Shown here one piece after another: positions 52,097 to 61,424 of a stretch of 64,000 nucleotides of DNA. Origin of the DNA: Pseudopedobacter saltans DSM 12145 (GTDB taxonomy: Bacteria; Bacteroidota; Bacteroidia; Sphingobacteriales; Sphingobacteriaceae). Each line of letters begins with the position of its first letter. Position 1 is the first letter of the stretch. Under the pieces are notes generated by a model. It saw nothing but the letters and a program-made list of their open reading frames with translations, ran no database searches and was not told the DNA's origin. The position numbers and the translations under genes were made by a program. Location of the stretch: positions 3,224,001-3,288,000 of the forward strand of contig NC_015177.1 in NCBI RefSeq assembly GCF_000190735.1. Direction: 5' to 3'.

Positions 52097-52695
52097 ATGG
52101 TTTCTTTCTTACCGTAATTTTGGATTACCTGCCCTTCGTAATCAAGCCATTCTTTCCAACGCTGATCCACATCTATGCCTTCTCCATATTTTCTGGCCAA
52201 GCCGATAAAAAGTGTATAATGGTTTGCTTCTGAAATCATCAGCTCATGATAGAACTCAGAAAGCTCCTGATCTGCCACATTTTCAGAAAGCACTTTAAAA
52301 CGCTCGCAGCTTCTGGCCTCTATCATCGCGGCAAATAAAAGTCTATCCACCAAACTTTCTGTCTTTCTGGCCTGCCCTCCGCCTTTCTTAAGAAATTTAA
52401 TCAGCTCATTCACATAATCATCCTTACGTTCTCTCCCAAGTGTATACCCTCTTTGCAGAATAATATCGTGAACTCTTTTGAAATGGTCCATTTCTTCCTG
52501 CACTAGTAAAGCCATCTCCTGTACCAGATCTGAAAGTTCAGGATTCTGTACAATTAAAGTGATAGCATTGGACGCTGCTTTTTGTTCGCAAAAAGCGTGA
52601 TCTGTCAATAACTCCTCTATATTGCTTTCAACTACATTTTTAACCCAAAACGGATCAGTAGGTAGTTGCAGTTTAAACATCGTTTTCTCACTCAT
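52087..52695 (-). CDS. miaE: tRNA-(ms2io6A)-hydroxylase-like diiron protein
   Basis: A 202-residue ferritin-like protein that hydroxylates the isopentenyl group of modified A37 in tRNAs. Four-helix diiron ligands are visible: Glu in CEQKAASNAI, EExxH in QEEMDHFKRVH, Glu in EARSCERF and ExxH in SEANHYTLF. The start is either 52695 (MSEKTM) or 52680 (MFKLQLPTDPFWV); the second fits the family N-terminus. It is downstream of nadD on the reverse strand. Confidence 0.9.
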   Translation of the reverse strand: MSEKTMFKLQLPTDPFWVKNVVESNIEELLTDHAFCEQKAASNAITLIVQNPELSDLVQEMALLVQEEMDHFKRVHDIILQRGYTLGRERKDDYVNELIKFLKKGGGQARKTESLVDRLLFAAMIEARSCERFKVLSENVADQELSEFYHELMISEANHYTLFIGLARKYGEGIDVDQRWKEWLDYEGQVIQNYGKKETIHG

Positions 52696-52732
52696 AATCT
52701 TTAGCTTATAGTACTAACAAAAATTATTCGTC

Positions 52733-52783
52733 ATTGCGAGCGAAGCAAAGCAACCTCTAAAGACAAGCTATTTTCCTCGCAAT
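52733..52783. repeat. Intergenic palindromic repeat between nadD and miaE
   Basis: Arms attgcgag (52733-52740) and ctcgcaat (52776-52783) pair over 8 bases around a 35-base interior with cgaagcaaagcaacctc. It resembles dispersed intergenic words (cgtcattgcgag...gcaa) common in this group of bacteria. It may act as an mRNA stem or terminator. Confidence 0.55.
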
Positions 52784-52825
52784 AACATCTTTTTGTTTTT
52801 TATAGCGTTTTGGTCATCTATAAAA

Positions 52826-53398
52826 TTAGCTATATAAACCTTTACTATCTATAAAATCAAATACATTATCCGGAATAAAAAAGCGTACATCTTTTTTATC
52901 ATGGATTGATTTCCTGATGAAAGTGGAAGAAAGCTCCATTAACGGCGTATCGGTTATCGTAACCGATGGATGCTTAGCCAATTCTCCTCCATCATATTCA
53001 GGCCTTGGATATACAAAAATCTGATAATCCCTTAAAATAAGCTCGTAATTCTTCCACTTGTTCAAAGTTCTTAAATTATCACTTCCCATGATTAAAACAA
53101 AATTATGTTCGGGATAGATATCTTTTAAATGCGTTAAGGTATCTATTGTATAGGAAGGTTGAGGCAAACGTAGCTCTACATCACTCACCTCAATATTTTC
53201 AGCCTTTTCTATTGCAAGTTTGGCCATCTCCAACCTGTCATAAACATGAATCAGGTCTTTCTTCTCCTTTAAAGGATTATGTGGAGAAACAACTAACCAA
53301 ACTTTATCCAAATCGGTATGGTTGGCCATATAATTAGCTATAATCAAATGCCCCATATGAATGGGGTTAAAAGAACCAAAAAACAAACCTATTTTCAT
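52826..53398 (-). CDS. nadD: Nicotinate-nucleotide adenylyltransferase
   Basis: A 190-residue nucleotidyltransferase that joins nicotinate mononucleotide and ATP in NAD synthesis. The substrate motif is GLFFGSFNPIHMGHLIIAN at the N-terminus, with FVLIMGSDNLRTLNKWKN mid-protein and SSTFIRKSI at the C-terminal end. It follows gmk (116 bases) on the reverse strand, the usual Bacteroidota order yicC-gmk-nadD. Confidence 0.96.
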   Translation of the reverse strand: MKIGLFFGSFNPIHMGHLIIANYMANHTDLDKVWLVVSPHNPLKEKKDLIHVYDRLEMAKLAIEKAENIEVSDVELRLPQPSYTIDTLTHLKDIYPEHNFVLIMGSDNLRTLNKWKNYELILRDYQIFVYPRPEYDGGELAKHPSVTITDTPLMELSSTFIRKSIHDKKDVRFFIPDNVFDFIDSKGLYS

Positions 53399-53514
53399 TA
53401 TTTTTTTATTCTCAAATTAGTCATTAATTACTTGACATACCAGACTATGGACTATTGACCATTATATATGGACATCCAAAGTTTATGGACATTCGGACAT
53501 CGGTCTTTCGACTT

Positions 53515-54084
53515 TTATCCGATAAAATTTAACAACAAATCTTCTGCTTCTTTACAAGCTATTTCTAAATCGAAGTTTTTCAATTGCACATCAAATTTAG
53601 GCGAATAAGCCAGTTCTTTTTCTGCCTTAGCAAAACGCTCTTTTAATTTCTCTTCAGAATCGGTACCTCTTCCAGCCAGACGCTGTTTCAAAACATCAAG
53701 AGACGGAGGTTGTACAAATATGGCTAAAGCATTCTCTCCATATTTTTTTTTCAAACGCAAGCCACCTTCAACATCAATATCAAAAATCACATGCTTGCCT
53801 TCGTCCCATATCCTTTGAATCTCACTTTTCAATGTTCCGTAAAATGTGCCGGTATAAACTTCTTCAAATTCTACAAACTCGTGTTTGGCTACTTTATGTA
53901 GAAAGTCTTCATTACTAATAAAATAATAATCTTTTCCGTCTACTTCCTGCCCTCTGGCACTTCTGGTTGTCGCGGATATGGAGAAGGATATTTTATCTGG
54001 AAATTTATTTAATAGATGATGTACTATAGTGGTTTTACCTGCTCCCGACGGCGCAGAAAATATGATTAATTTACCTTGTTTCAT
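53515..54084 (-). CDS. gmk: Guanylate kinase
   Basis: A 189-residue kinase that converts GMP to GDP. The P-loop is FSAPSGAGKTTIVHHLL, followed by the GMP-binding SISATTRSARGQEVDGKDYYF and VIFDIDVEGGLRLKKKYG, with the lid arginines in RLAGRGTDSEEKLKERF. Only six bases separate its ATG from a block of four AAAGTTG repeats in its leader. Confidence 0.97.
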   Translation of the reverse strand: MKQGKLIIFSAPSGAGKTTIVHHLLNKFPDKISFSISATTRSARGQEVDGKDYYFISNEDFLHKVAKHEFVEFEEVYTGTFYGTLKSEIQRIWDEGKHVIFDIDVEGGLRLKKKYGENALAIFVQPPSLDVLKQRLAGRGTDSEEKLKERFAKAEKELAYSPKFDVQLKNFDLEIACKEAEDLLLNFIG

Positions 54085-54090
54085 TTTTTA

Positions 54091-54120
54091 AAAGTTGAAA
54101 GTTGAAAGTTGAAAGTTGAA
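54091..54120. repeat. Heptanucleotide tandem repeat (AAAGTTG x4)
   Basis: Four perfect AAAGTTG units (54091-54118) plus two more bases lie between yicC and gmk, directly before the gmk start on the reverse strand. A looser ctttaaac-type repeat follows to about 54160. Such arrays can change unit number by slippage. Confidence 0.85.
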
Positions 54121-54159
54121 GGTGTTTTACTTTAAACCTTTAACTCTAAACTTTAAACT

Positions 54160-55035
54160 CTACAATACATTTAACAACTGCTCTTTTATTTTCTCTAATT
54201 CTTCTTTCATCCCCACAACCAGTTTCTGGATATTGGCATCATTCGCCTTGGATCCCATTGTATTCACCTCTCTTCCTATTTCCTGCGAAATAAATCCGAG
54301 CTTTTTACCACTTGCATCCTTTTGCTCCAAAGTTTGGATGAAATAGCTACAATGCGTTCTTAAGCGAACTTTTTCTTCGGTAATATCAAATTTATCAACG
54401 AAATAAATCAGTTCCTGTTCTAACCTGTTATAATCAACCATCTCTTTCCCAACTGCGTCTTTAAGATAATTATCTAACCTTTCCCTAAAGACAGGTACTC
54501 TTTTTGGCTCATGAACTTCTATTTCTTCAAGATAAGCCAGAATATTTTGAATCCTTAGGATCAGATCTTTCTCAAGCTCTTTACCTTCAGTTTCTCTAAA
54601 ATTCTGAAAATTCTGTATTGCCTGATAAAATACATCCAGTACGGATTTCCACTCTTCTTCGGAAATAGCTGCTTCATCAAACTTTATCACCTCTGGCAAA
54701 CCTAACGTAAGGCTTAACAAATTACTGCTGTCTTCACCTAACGCTGTAGCTGTTTGCTTTAGTTCCTTATAATAAAACTTTAATAATTCATGATTAATGG
54801 CGCCGGATTTAGCTTCTACACTGCTATTCTCATTAATTATTGACACCGTCGCTTTACCACGCTCAATTAGTCTGTTACACTCATTCCTTAAAAAGAATTC
54901 TTTTTCTGAGTATGCTTTAGGAAGCTTAAGATTTAATTCCAGAAATTTACTATTCAGAGACTTGATTTCTACGGTGTATTTGCCGCCTGCAATATCTGTA
55001 GATGCGACTCCGTAGCCTGTCATTGATTTTATCAT
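54160..55035 (-). CDS. YicC/YloC-family endoribonuclease
   Basis: A 291-residue protein with the two YicC regions: N-terminal MIKSMTGYGVAS...KSLNSKFLELNLKLP (residues 1-40) and the C-terminal half with EGKELEKDLILRI, VDYNRLEQELIYFVDKFDITEE and the signature SQEIGREVNTMGSKANDANIQ. Members are toroidal endoribonucleases acting on RNA in the cytosol. It is the first gene of the yicC-gmk-nadD group. Confidence 0.94.
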   Translation of the reverse strand: MIKSMTGYGVASTDIAGGKYTVEIKSLNSKFLELNLKLPKAYSEKEFFLRNECNRLIERGKATVSIINENSSVEAKSGAINHELLKFYYKELKQTATALGEDSSNLLSLTLGLPEVIKFDEAAISEEEWKSVLDVFYQAIQNFQNFRETEGKELEKDLILRIQNILAYLEEIEVHEPKRVPVFRERLDNYLKDAVGKEMVDYNRLEQELIYFVDKFDITEEKVRLRTHCSYFIQTLEQKDASGKKLGFISQEIGREVNTMGSKANDANIQKLVVGMKEELEKIKEQLLNVL

Positions 55036-55252
55036 TTACAAAGATAAAAATAAGCAGCAAGTATTTAATAGTAAGTAAAAAGATTGAAGAGCAGTCTTTC
55101 CTGATAGTATAAAGGAGAAAACCTGAATGAGAATTGATAGGACAGAAGAAATCAGCTCCCTAAAGTTAAGGCACCACAATAGCCAGAGATGGTCTTAAGA
55201 AAAAGCATCCTTCGTTCATCTTCCGTTAAGAGAAGCTTTAGAGTATAGCCAT

Positions 55253-55543
55253 TTAATAATTAGTTAAGTACTCCCGAATAGCCTGATGATATACCAATTT
55301 ACCTTTAGGCGTACGGTAGGCCACTCCTGCTTTCTTATGTACATCGGCAATAATAGCTTTCGCATAAGCCACTGCTTCTTTAAACCTATTGCGTTTATCT
55401 TTTTGATGACTGCTGGGCACCACTTTGCTCATATCCGGTATTTTACTCACCACAGTACCATAATTATAAGTCTTTAAAACTAACTGGTCACAAATTTTGC
55501 CGCTCATGCCTTGCATGATTACATTTCTTTTCACTTTTGCCAT
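55253..55543 (-). CDS. Small basic protein of unknown function
   Basis: A 96-residue, Lys-rich protein with no signal peptide or membrane helix (MAKVKRNVIMQGMSGKICDQ; YRTPKGKLVYHQAIREYL). A pattern of a short N-terminal beta segment followed by a basic helix (KDKRNRFKEAVAYAKAIIAD) recurs in small Bacteroidota proteins of unknown role, but I cannot name the family. High pI suggests nucleic-acid binding, without direct evidence. It stands alone between yicC and a forward gene. Confidence 0.72.
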   Translation of the reverse strand: MAKVKRNVIMQGMSGKICDQLVLKTYNYGTVVSKIPDMSKVVPSSHQKDKRNRFKEAVAYAKAIIADVHKKAGVAYRTPKGKLVYHQAIREYLTNY

Positions 55544-55759
55544 GATTAAAACTTAAGGTTTACATATATTAATACCCAAAGCATAAAAATGTAACCCAAA
55601 GACAATCAGCACAATAAACAAGACACGACTCTAACCACTCTTTTGCATAGTCGCAAATCTCATATCTCACTTCTCAAATCCTCATATGTTAAAACATCTT
55701 AAATTTTAGAACTTCTGAAGGATATAAGGTAATTTAGTTTAGAATTGATATCGGAACCG

Positions 55760-56476
55760 ATGAAAAAGTTATTTCTATCTTTCGTTTTACTCAGTATCAC
55801 CTCATTTATTTTTGCCCAGGAAACCTTCGAGGTAAAAGGTATTATTTTCAATCAAAGCAAACAAAGGGTAGCAAGCGTTAATATAGAAAATCAAAGGAAT
55901 GGCAGATTGGCGACATCGGACCAATGGGGAACTTTTTCTATCGAGGTTGCTGTAGGCGATTCTCTTTTCTTTAAAAAGGATGGATTTCAGGATGCTGCAA
56001 AGTTTATTTCTACTAAACAGAATCTGGTAATTTACCTCAATCAGGGCATTACGTTAAATGAGGTTATTGTAAAGGAAAAAAGCAAAGCAGCCGAACAGAA
56101 AGAAGCTTTAGACGATTATCGGGCAAAAGGTATTTATTTTAATGGTAACCCTCCGCTTTTATTCTCCATCTTTCATCCGCTGTCTGCTATCCACGAATTG
56201 GTAAGTAAAGATGCGGCAAACGCAAAACGCTTCGGCAATTATATTTCCAGAGAGAATGCTCAATCAGCTGTTGATATTAAATTCAATAAACGTTTGATAT
56301 TGGAACACACCTCGATAAAAGAAGAAAACGTTGCAGAATTTATGTACTACTATCGGCCAAGGCCCGAAATGGTAGCTAAGTGGAACCAATATGACAATAT
56401 TCGCTATATACAGGATTCTTATAAAAAGTTTGTGAAAGAGAAAAGTGAAAGGGATAGTTTAGAGGAAATTAAGTAG
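55760..56476 (+). CDS. Secreted protein with carboxypeptidase-regulatory-like domain
   Basis: A 238-residue protein with a signal peptide (MKKLFLSFVLLS... ending IFAQ) from the ATG at 55760. Residues about 20-105 are a CarboxypepD-regulatory-like beta domain (FEVKGIIFNQSKQRVASVNIEN; GTFSIEVAVGDSLFFKKDGF). The remainder is a mostly helical, charged region (EKSKAAEQKEALDDYRAKG, FMYYYRPRPEMVAKW). This layout is common for Bacteroidota envelope proteins of unknown function. An atcggaaccgat palindrome overlaps its start codon. Confidence 0.82.
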   Translation: MKKLFLSFVLLSITSFIFAQETFEVKGIIFNQSKQRVASVNIENQRNGRLATSDQWGTFSIEVAVGDSLFFKKDGFQDAAKFISTKQNLVIYLNQGITLNEVIVKEKSKAAEQKEALDDYRAKGIYFNGNPPLLFSIFHPLSAIHELVSKDAANAKRFGNYISRENAQSAVDIKFNKRLILEHTSIKEENVAEFMYYYRPRPEMVAKWNQYDNIRYIQDSYKKFVKEKSERDSLEEIK

Positions 56477-56945
56477 GGGTTGGAATGTTGAGTTTTTAAT
56501 TTTTAATGTTGGAATTGAAATTCGCCTATATATAAATGTCCTTATCTCTCTGTTCTAACACACTATCAGTATCCTGATACCGAAACATATGGTTTAACTG
56601 TATCGTTTTAGAATATATCTGCGTATTGAGAATAATATCAATTAACCAATTAGAGCCATACAAAGACGTAATCATGGTTTTCTAAAAGTGAAAAAAGCCC
56701 TTTTAGCAAGACTACTTTATATATCTGTTAATTAATCATTTATTGATATAAGATTTAACTCTAGTTAAAAACCAAATGAACATATTAAACTTAATTTAAC
56801 ACACATAAAATGAACAAATTGATTTCGATCGATCACAACAGAAATACAAATATATTATCTTTTATTTATTATTATTAACAAAACCTTACAAATACCGCTT
56901 AATTAACTTATATTCAAACAGAAACTAATAAAAAACTATAAACCT
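56477..56945. other. AT-rich upstream region of the lipoprotein cluster
   Basis: No gene is visible in these 469 bases. A 7-base hairpin ctaaaag/cttttag (56682-56706) is the only structure noted. The last 200 bases are very AT-rich and probably contain the promoter of the lipoprotein gene at 56946, but no clear TAnnTTTG box could be assigned. Confidence 0.5.
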
Positions 56946-57479
56946 ATGAAAACTATTAAAACAAAACTTATTCTGTTTATTTTGAGCTGTACGCTACTGA
57001 CAACAGGTATGAAGTGCAAAAAAGACAGCCAACATCTAAATAATGATCAGTTGCCTGCTGTTACTCAAAACGGTGCAAATACTTTTGGTTTTTTGCTGAA
57101 TGGGGAGGTTTGGCTGCCGAAAGGAGGATTATTAGACCAAAAACTTGATTTGTCATATGATCCTAATTATAAGGGTGGGTCTTTCGGTATTTTTGCCAAT
57201 AGATATTTGTCTAGTAAAGATAAAATGAAACTAAGCATTGGATTGACAGGTGTAAATAATACAGGCACCTATTATTTTAATAATAATGGAATAATATATG
57301 ATGACAGTAAATCGAACTGTTATTACTACGAAAATAGAATAGTCTCCGGTTCAATTACCATTACCAAAATAGACTTAACCAATAAATTTATTTCCGGCAC
57401 ATTTGAATTTAAACTTGAAAAAGACGGTTGCCCAACCATTAATGCTACACAGGGTCGTTTTGATTTAAAAATAGAATAA
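56946..57479 (+). CDS. DUF6252-like small lipoprotein, copy A
   Basis: A 177-residue exported protein (MKTIKTKLILFILSC... with TTGMKCKKD, typical of Bacteroidota lipoproteins). The mature part has the QLPAVTQNGANTFGFLLNGEVWLP motif close to its N-terminus and a beta-rich body ending GTFEFKLEKDGCPTINATQGRF. The motif resembles small DUF6252-type domains, of unknown function. It is paired with the truncated T9SS-hydrolase gene 16 bases downstream and duplicated as copy B at 57800. Confidence 0.78.
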   Translation: MKTIKTKLILFILSCTLLTTGMKCKKDSQHLNNDQLPAVTQNGANTFGFLLNGEVWLPKGGLLDQKLDLSYDPNYKGGSFGIFANRYLSSKDKMKLSIGLTGVNNTGTYYFNNNGIIYDDSKSNCYYYENRIVSGSITITKIDLTNKFISGTFEFKLEKDGCPTINATQGRFDLKIE

Positions 57480-57723
57480 CTAAAACCCGTATATTATGAA
57501 AAAATTCTACTTCTTACTCATCATTAGCTTGACGGGCATAAGGTCTTCCTATGCGCAGGATACTACATCTTTAGCCGGCAAAATGCAGTTTATTTTTGCC
57601 CAGCTTAACCGCAACGATATTGCCACGGGCTTTTTAGAAGAAAGGGCATTCCCTTTGGTTTCACTAACTCCATTTAATGGCAGCCTTACCGATAGCAACA
57701 AGGTACAGCTAAATACCCTGCGA
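57303..57723 (+). repeat. Tandem duplication unit, copy A (high-identity part)
   Basis: This stretch aligns to 58154-58576 at roughly 90% or more by eye, covering the end of the lipoprotein gene, the short spacer and the first 228 bases of the hydrolase gene. The upstream halves of the lipoprotein genes are clearly more diverged. Confidence 0.85.
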
Positions 57724-57735
57724 TTCCTATTTTAG
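57496..57735 (+). pseudogene. Truncated N-terminus of T9SS-hydrolase, copy A
   Basis: A 79-residue frame with a signal peptide (MKKFYFLLIISL... ending SYAQ), nearly identical to the first 75 residues of the gene at 58349. Similarity ends abruptly at 57723; four more codons lead to a stop. It lacks all of the hydrolase and sorting domains and is the remains of the tandem duplication. Confidence 0.85.
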
Positions 57736-57799
57736 AAAATTTAGCAAAATATCTTATTAAAAAATAATTTTTATCTTTAATTAATCAAACAATGTGTTT

Positions 57800-58330
57800 A
57801 TGAAAACTCTTAAAACCAAACTTATCCTGATTATTTTGGGCTGTACGCTAATAACAGGCATGAAATGTAAAAAGGATAACCAACAGCTAAGTCACGACCA
57901 ATTGCCAGCCATTACTCAAAATGGCGCAAATACATTTGGTTTTTTACTGAATGGGGTGGTTTGGCTGCCTAAGACACCGTTATTAATGGAAAGATTAGAT
58001 TTGACTTACGACCCTAATTATAAGGAAGGGTCTTTAGGTATTATTGCTAATAGATACCTATCAGAAGAAAGTGAAATGAGGATTAGTATAGGTTTAACAG
58101 GTGTAAATAAGACTGGTATATATTATTTTAATAATAATGGAGTTATTTATAGTGACAGTAAATCAAATTGTTATTATTACGAAAATAGAATAGTCTCCGG
58201 TTCAATGACCATTACCAAAATAGACTTAACAAATAAATTCATCTCTGGCACATTCGAATTCAAATTGGAAAAAGACGGTTGCCCAACCATTAATGCCACA
58301 CAGGGTCGTTTTGATTTAAAAATAGAATAA
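57800..58330 (+). CDS. DUF6252-like small lipoprotein, copy B
   Basis: A 176-residue paralogue of the protein at 56946 (ATG at 57800 preferred to GTG at 57794). It keeps GMKCKKD, AITQNGANTFGFLLNG and the ending GCPTINATQGRFDLKIE. Differences cluster between residues 55 and 95 (TPLLMERLDLTYDP here, GGLLDQKLDLSYDP in copy A). The reading frame is intact, unlike the downstream hydrolase. Function unknown. Confidence 0.78.
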   Translation: MKTLKTKLILIILGCTLITGMKCKKDNQQLSHDQLPAITQNGANTFGFLLNGVVWLPKTPLLMERLDLTYDPNYKEGSLGIIANRYLSEESEMRISIGLTGVNKTGIYYFNNNGVIYSDSKSNCYYYENRIVSGSMTITKIDLTNKFISGTFEFKLEKDGCPTINATQGRFDLKIE

Positions 58331-58576
58331 ACTAAAAACCCGTATATTATGAAAAAATTCTACTTCTTACTCATCATTAGCTTGACAGGCATAAGGTCTT
58401 CCTATGCGCAGGATACTACATCTTTAGCCGGCAAAATGCAGTTTATTTTTGCCCAATTGAACCGAAACGATATTTCAACAGGCTTTTTGGAAGAAAGGGC
58501 ATTCCCTCTGGTTTCGCTAACTCCATTTAATGGCAGCCTTACCGATAGCAACAAGGTACAACTGAATACCCTGCGG
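58154..58576 (+). repeat. Tandem duplication unit, copy B (high-identity part)
   Basis: Partner of 57303-57723. Here the hydrolase gene continues beyond the repeat, so copy B is the more complete one. Confidence 0.85.
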
Positions 58577-61424
58577 GCAACTTATTTTACCCATTACACC
58601 GCCTGCATGTTGGCTACTAATCCTATGATGCCGATAGATAGTTTAAATAATCGTATTAACCAATACCTACCCCTTACTAATACAGTACCCATAGCCATAC
58701 ATTTTGGAGAAATGAATGCCTTTAAAAGCGACGCGGTAACCAATAACCTGATAAGCATTAGCGGAGACGACGTATTATATGATGTACCCGGCCGTCTGCA
58801 AAATCCTTATCTGTTGAAGCCTTTGTTTGCCGCGGCCCCGCTGAAAAGCGATTTTGCCACAGGAAATTTTGCGCTGGTATTTAAGCCCAATCTGTTTTTT
58901 TAGTAATAGTACTTTAACGGTAAGCGCATTATATATAGATTTTGATGATGGCAACGGTTACCAAACTGCCGGTTGGAACGCTGTGCTATACCCTGGTTAT
59001 ACCACACCGGGTACTAAAAATATTAAGTTGAAGATAGTGATGAGCAACAGTAACCAGTACGAGTGCTATGCGCCTGTTACCGTAGCTAATATCCCTGCAT
59101 TGGAACGCTACTCTTCTTCGCCACCGACACCGGTGTACTTTAATGCAACAGGAAACCACAGCGGCGGCAGGGCTTTTGTACGCTATAGTAGCAGTAATAG
59201 CACCAGCTATCTAAAAAAACCTTTGATTGTAGTAGAGGGCTTTGATGCAGCACAAATTGCCCCGAATTTAGCTGGAAGAAATTATACTTATAGCCATTTT
59301 GTTGAAGCTTTAAGTAGAGTTTCAGATTTAGGTTACGACTTCAACTATCAGTTAGATGACATTGCTGGTTATGATTTGGTTTTTATAGACTATAACTACG
59401 GTACAGATGATATAGTCAGAAATGCCAATTTATTTAAGGCGGTACTTAACTGGGTAAATGCAGACAAAGCTTTGGGCGGCAGTACCCAGCAAAATGTAGT
59501 ATTGGGTATTAGCATGGGCGGTTTGGTAGCTCGTTATGGTCTGGCACACATGACCAAGAATAATGAGGTCACAGACACCCGTTTGCTTATTACACATGAT
59601 AGTCCTCATCAGGGTGCCAATGTACCGGTTGGGCTGCAAGAAATTGCCCTAAATATAGGAAGGGTAAATCTCATGGGTTACAACATAGATAAGGTGATGC
59701 CAGAATATGCAGAGGTTAAGGCTTTAATAGCAGAACCTGCTACCAAACAATTATTAATGTATAGGGTAGAGGTACATGAAAATCAATTATTCCCATATTT
59801 TAACTTTTTAAATTACTATTACTCCACCATAGAACAAAATACCTGGTTGACCAGCGTGTACAGACCTATGGTAACTTTTTCTACCTCAGACCCACAACCA
59901 ACCTACCGGTTTATAGCTACTAGTCAAGGTTCAGAATGTGGAACCCAGTTATTTAGTCCCGGTGCTAAGCTGCTTAATGTACAGGGCAATGCTGCTGGGA
60001 TTTTGATGCCATTTTTAGGTGTTTACAGTAAGGCAAATGCCAGCATAGAAGCCCACGCACTTCCTAACATTGGTGCTAGCAATCAAATCGCAAAAATAGA
60101 TATTTGGGTAAAAAAATACTTTTTAGGGATTAGGATAGATAAAGACGTCTTTAAATATACTAAGACTATAAACAACTCCTAATTTTTACCTATAGATGGT
60201 ACCTCTGGTGGCACATCTCCAATTGGGGCATTAACTTTATCTCCAACTCCTGCTATAGGACAATCACTGGGTGATTTCTTTAGCTTGTTATATCTGGGCA
60301 GATTAAACACGGCCACTTTAAGTGATTTCGCATTTGTGCCAACGCCCAGCGCTTTAGATATTCAAACTTATAATGTACCAAGCTTATCATCAACTTATGT
60401 TAACGGCTGGAACCCAACTAACCCTTCAAGAGCAGAAACTTTTATCGCACAGGATGCTTCTGTCAGCATATATAACGAAAGTCATACACGTTTTACTGCC
60501 CGCAATGCCGAATGGTTATTTAAAGAAATGGAGAACGTGGCTGGCAATACTTTAAATTGTTCAAGCACTTGTTTTCCAAACACAAATAATGCATTAATCA
60601 CTGGCCCCACTCAGCTCTGTAGCACAGCCACCTATCAAATTCCCAACCTACCAACAGGATCAACTGTTACGTGGACGGCTTCAGGGTTGGAGATAGTTTC
60701 TTCGAATAATAAACAGATAACTGTTAAGCCCGAAGGAAACGGTTTGGCAGTTATAACAGCTTCCATTGCTACTAAATGTGGAAATATTGAAGTAAGTACG
60801 GACCCTATCTTCGTTGGACAGCCCAATACTGCTGGAATTACGGAAGTTTACAATGACGGAATGGGTTCCGGTAGCTGGACCTTATGCAGCAATGCCCCCG
60901 GTTATGACAACTACTATAATACTTTCTCCTATGAGATTTACGCAATTGATTCAGAACAGGTACCTCCTTTCACTCTACATTACCTGTTACGGAACGACGA
61001 TGGTAGTATATATTACCAAAATCAGCTTTCCGCATCGTCAACTAGCGGAATGGCGTTTTTGCCCAATAACATTCCTATAGGATTTTATAATCTTGAAGTG
61101 TGGCTAAGTGGAGGACCATGTAACCAAGCCGGAGAAAGAAACGAAAGCTGGATAGAAGTAAAAAACTGTGGCTATTCTCCTCAATTTGCAATTTACCCAA
61201 ATCCAACTAACAGCAGCCTAAATATAGAATTAGATAGTAGAAAAGAGATGGATAAAGAAATCTCACTCTATAATGATAAGGGGACAAAAGTGAGAACAAA
61301 CACAATGAGAAAAGGGGAAACAAAAACCGCATTAGATACCAGAGATCTTCCTAACGGCACCTATTTTCTACACATTAAAGAAGGAAAAGAAACTATCAAA
61401 CGGCAGATTATTATACAACACTAA
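58349..61424 (+). pseudogene. T9SS-secreted alpha/beta-hydrolase (lipase-like), split by a frameshift and a stop
   Basis: Three frames join to one protein of about 1,020 residues: 58349-58903, 58900-60182 and 60183-61424. The first switch is at a seven-T run (58895-58901); removing one T joins NLFF to SNSTLTVSALYIDFDDG. The second lesion is an in-frame TAA at 60180-60182, after which the same frame continues (FLPIDGTSGG). Domains: signal peptide (ending SYAQ), alpha/beta hydrolase with LIVVEGFDAAQ, nucleophile GISMGGLVARYG and THDSPHQGANVPVG, a PKD/Ig-like unit (ITGPTQLCSTATYQIP) and a T9SS type A sorting domain (FAIYPNPTNSSLNI ... GTYFLHIKEG). It may be a dead gene, a sequencing error at the T-run, or phase-variable. 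Confidence 0.8.

Noticed and set aside
52950-52968. atcggttatcgtaaccgat palindrome resembling the operator.
   Set aside because: It lies within the nadD coding sequence, in repetitive Thr/Ile/Asp codons, far from any promoter. A chance result is more likely.
54091-54160. Repeat block considered as a CRISPR-like array.
   Set aside because: The units are 7 bases and contiguous without spacers; no cas genes are in the window.
55750-55761. atcggaaccgat palindrome overlapping a start codon, considered as an operator.
   Set aside because: It differs from the TGCAAYCGRTTGCA sites in centre and arms, and the gene has no sugar-related role; too short for a separate claim.
60180-60182. TAA considered as a recoded (sense) codon or programmed stop read-through.
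   Set aside because: No recoding stem or known TAA-recoding system is evident, and the same gene has a second lesion, so mutation is simpler.
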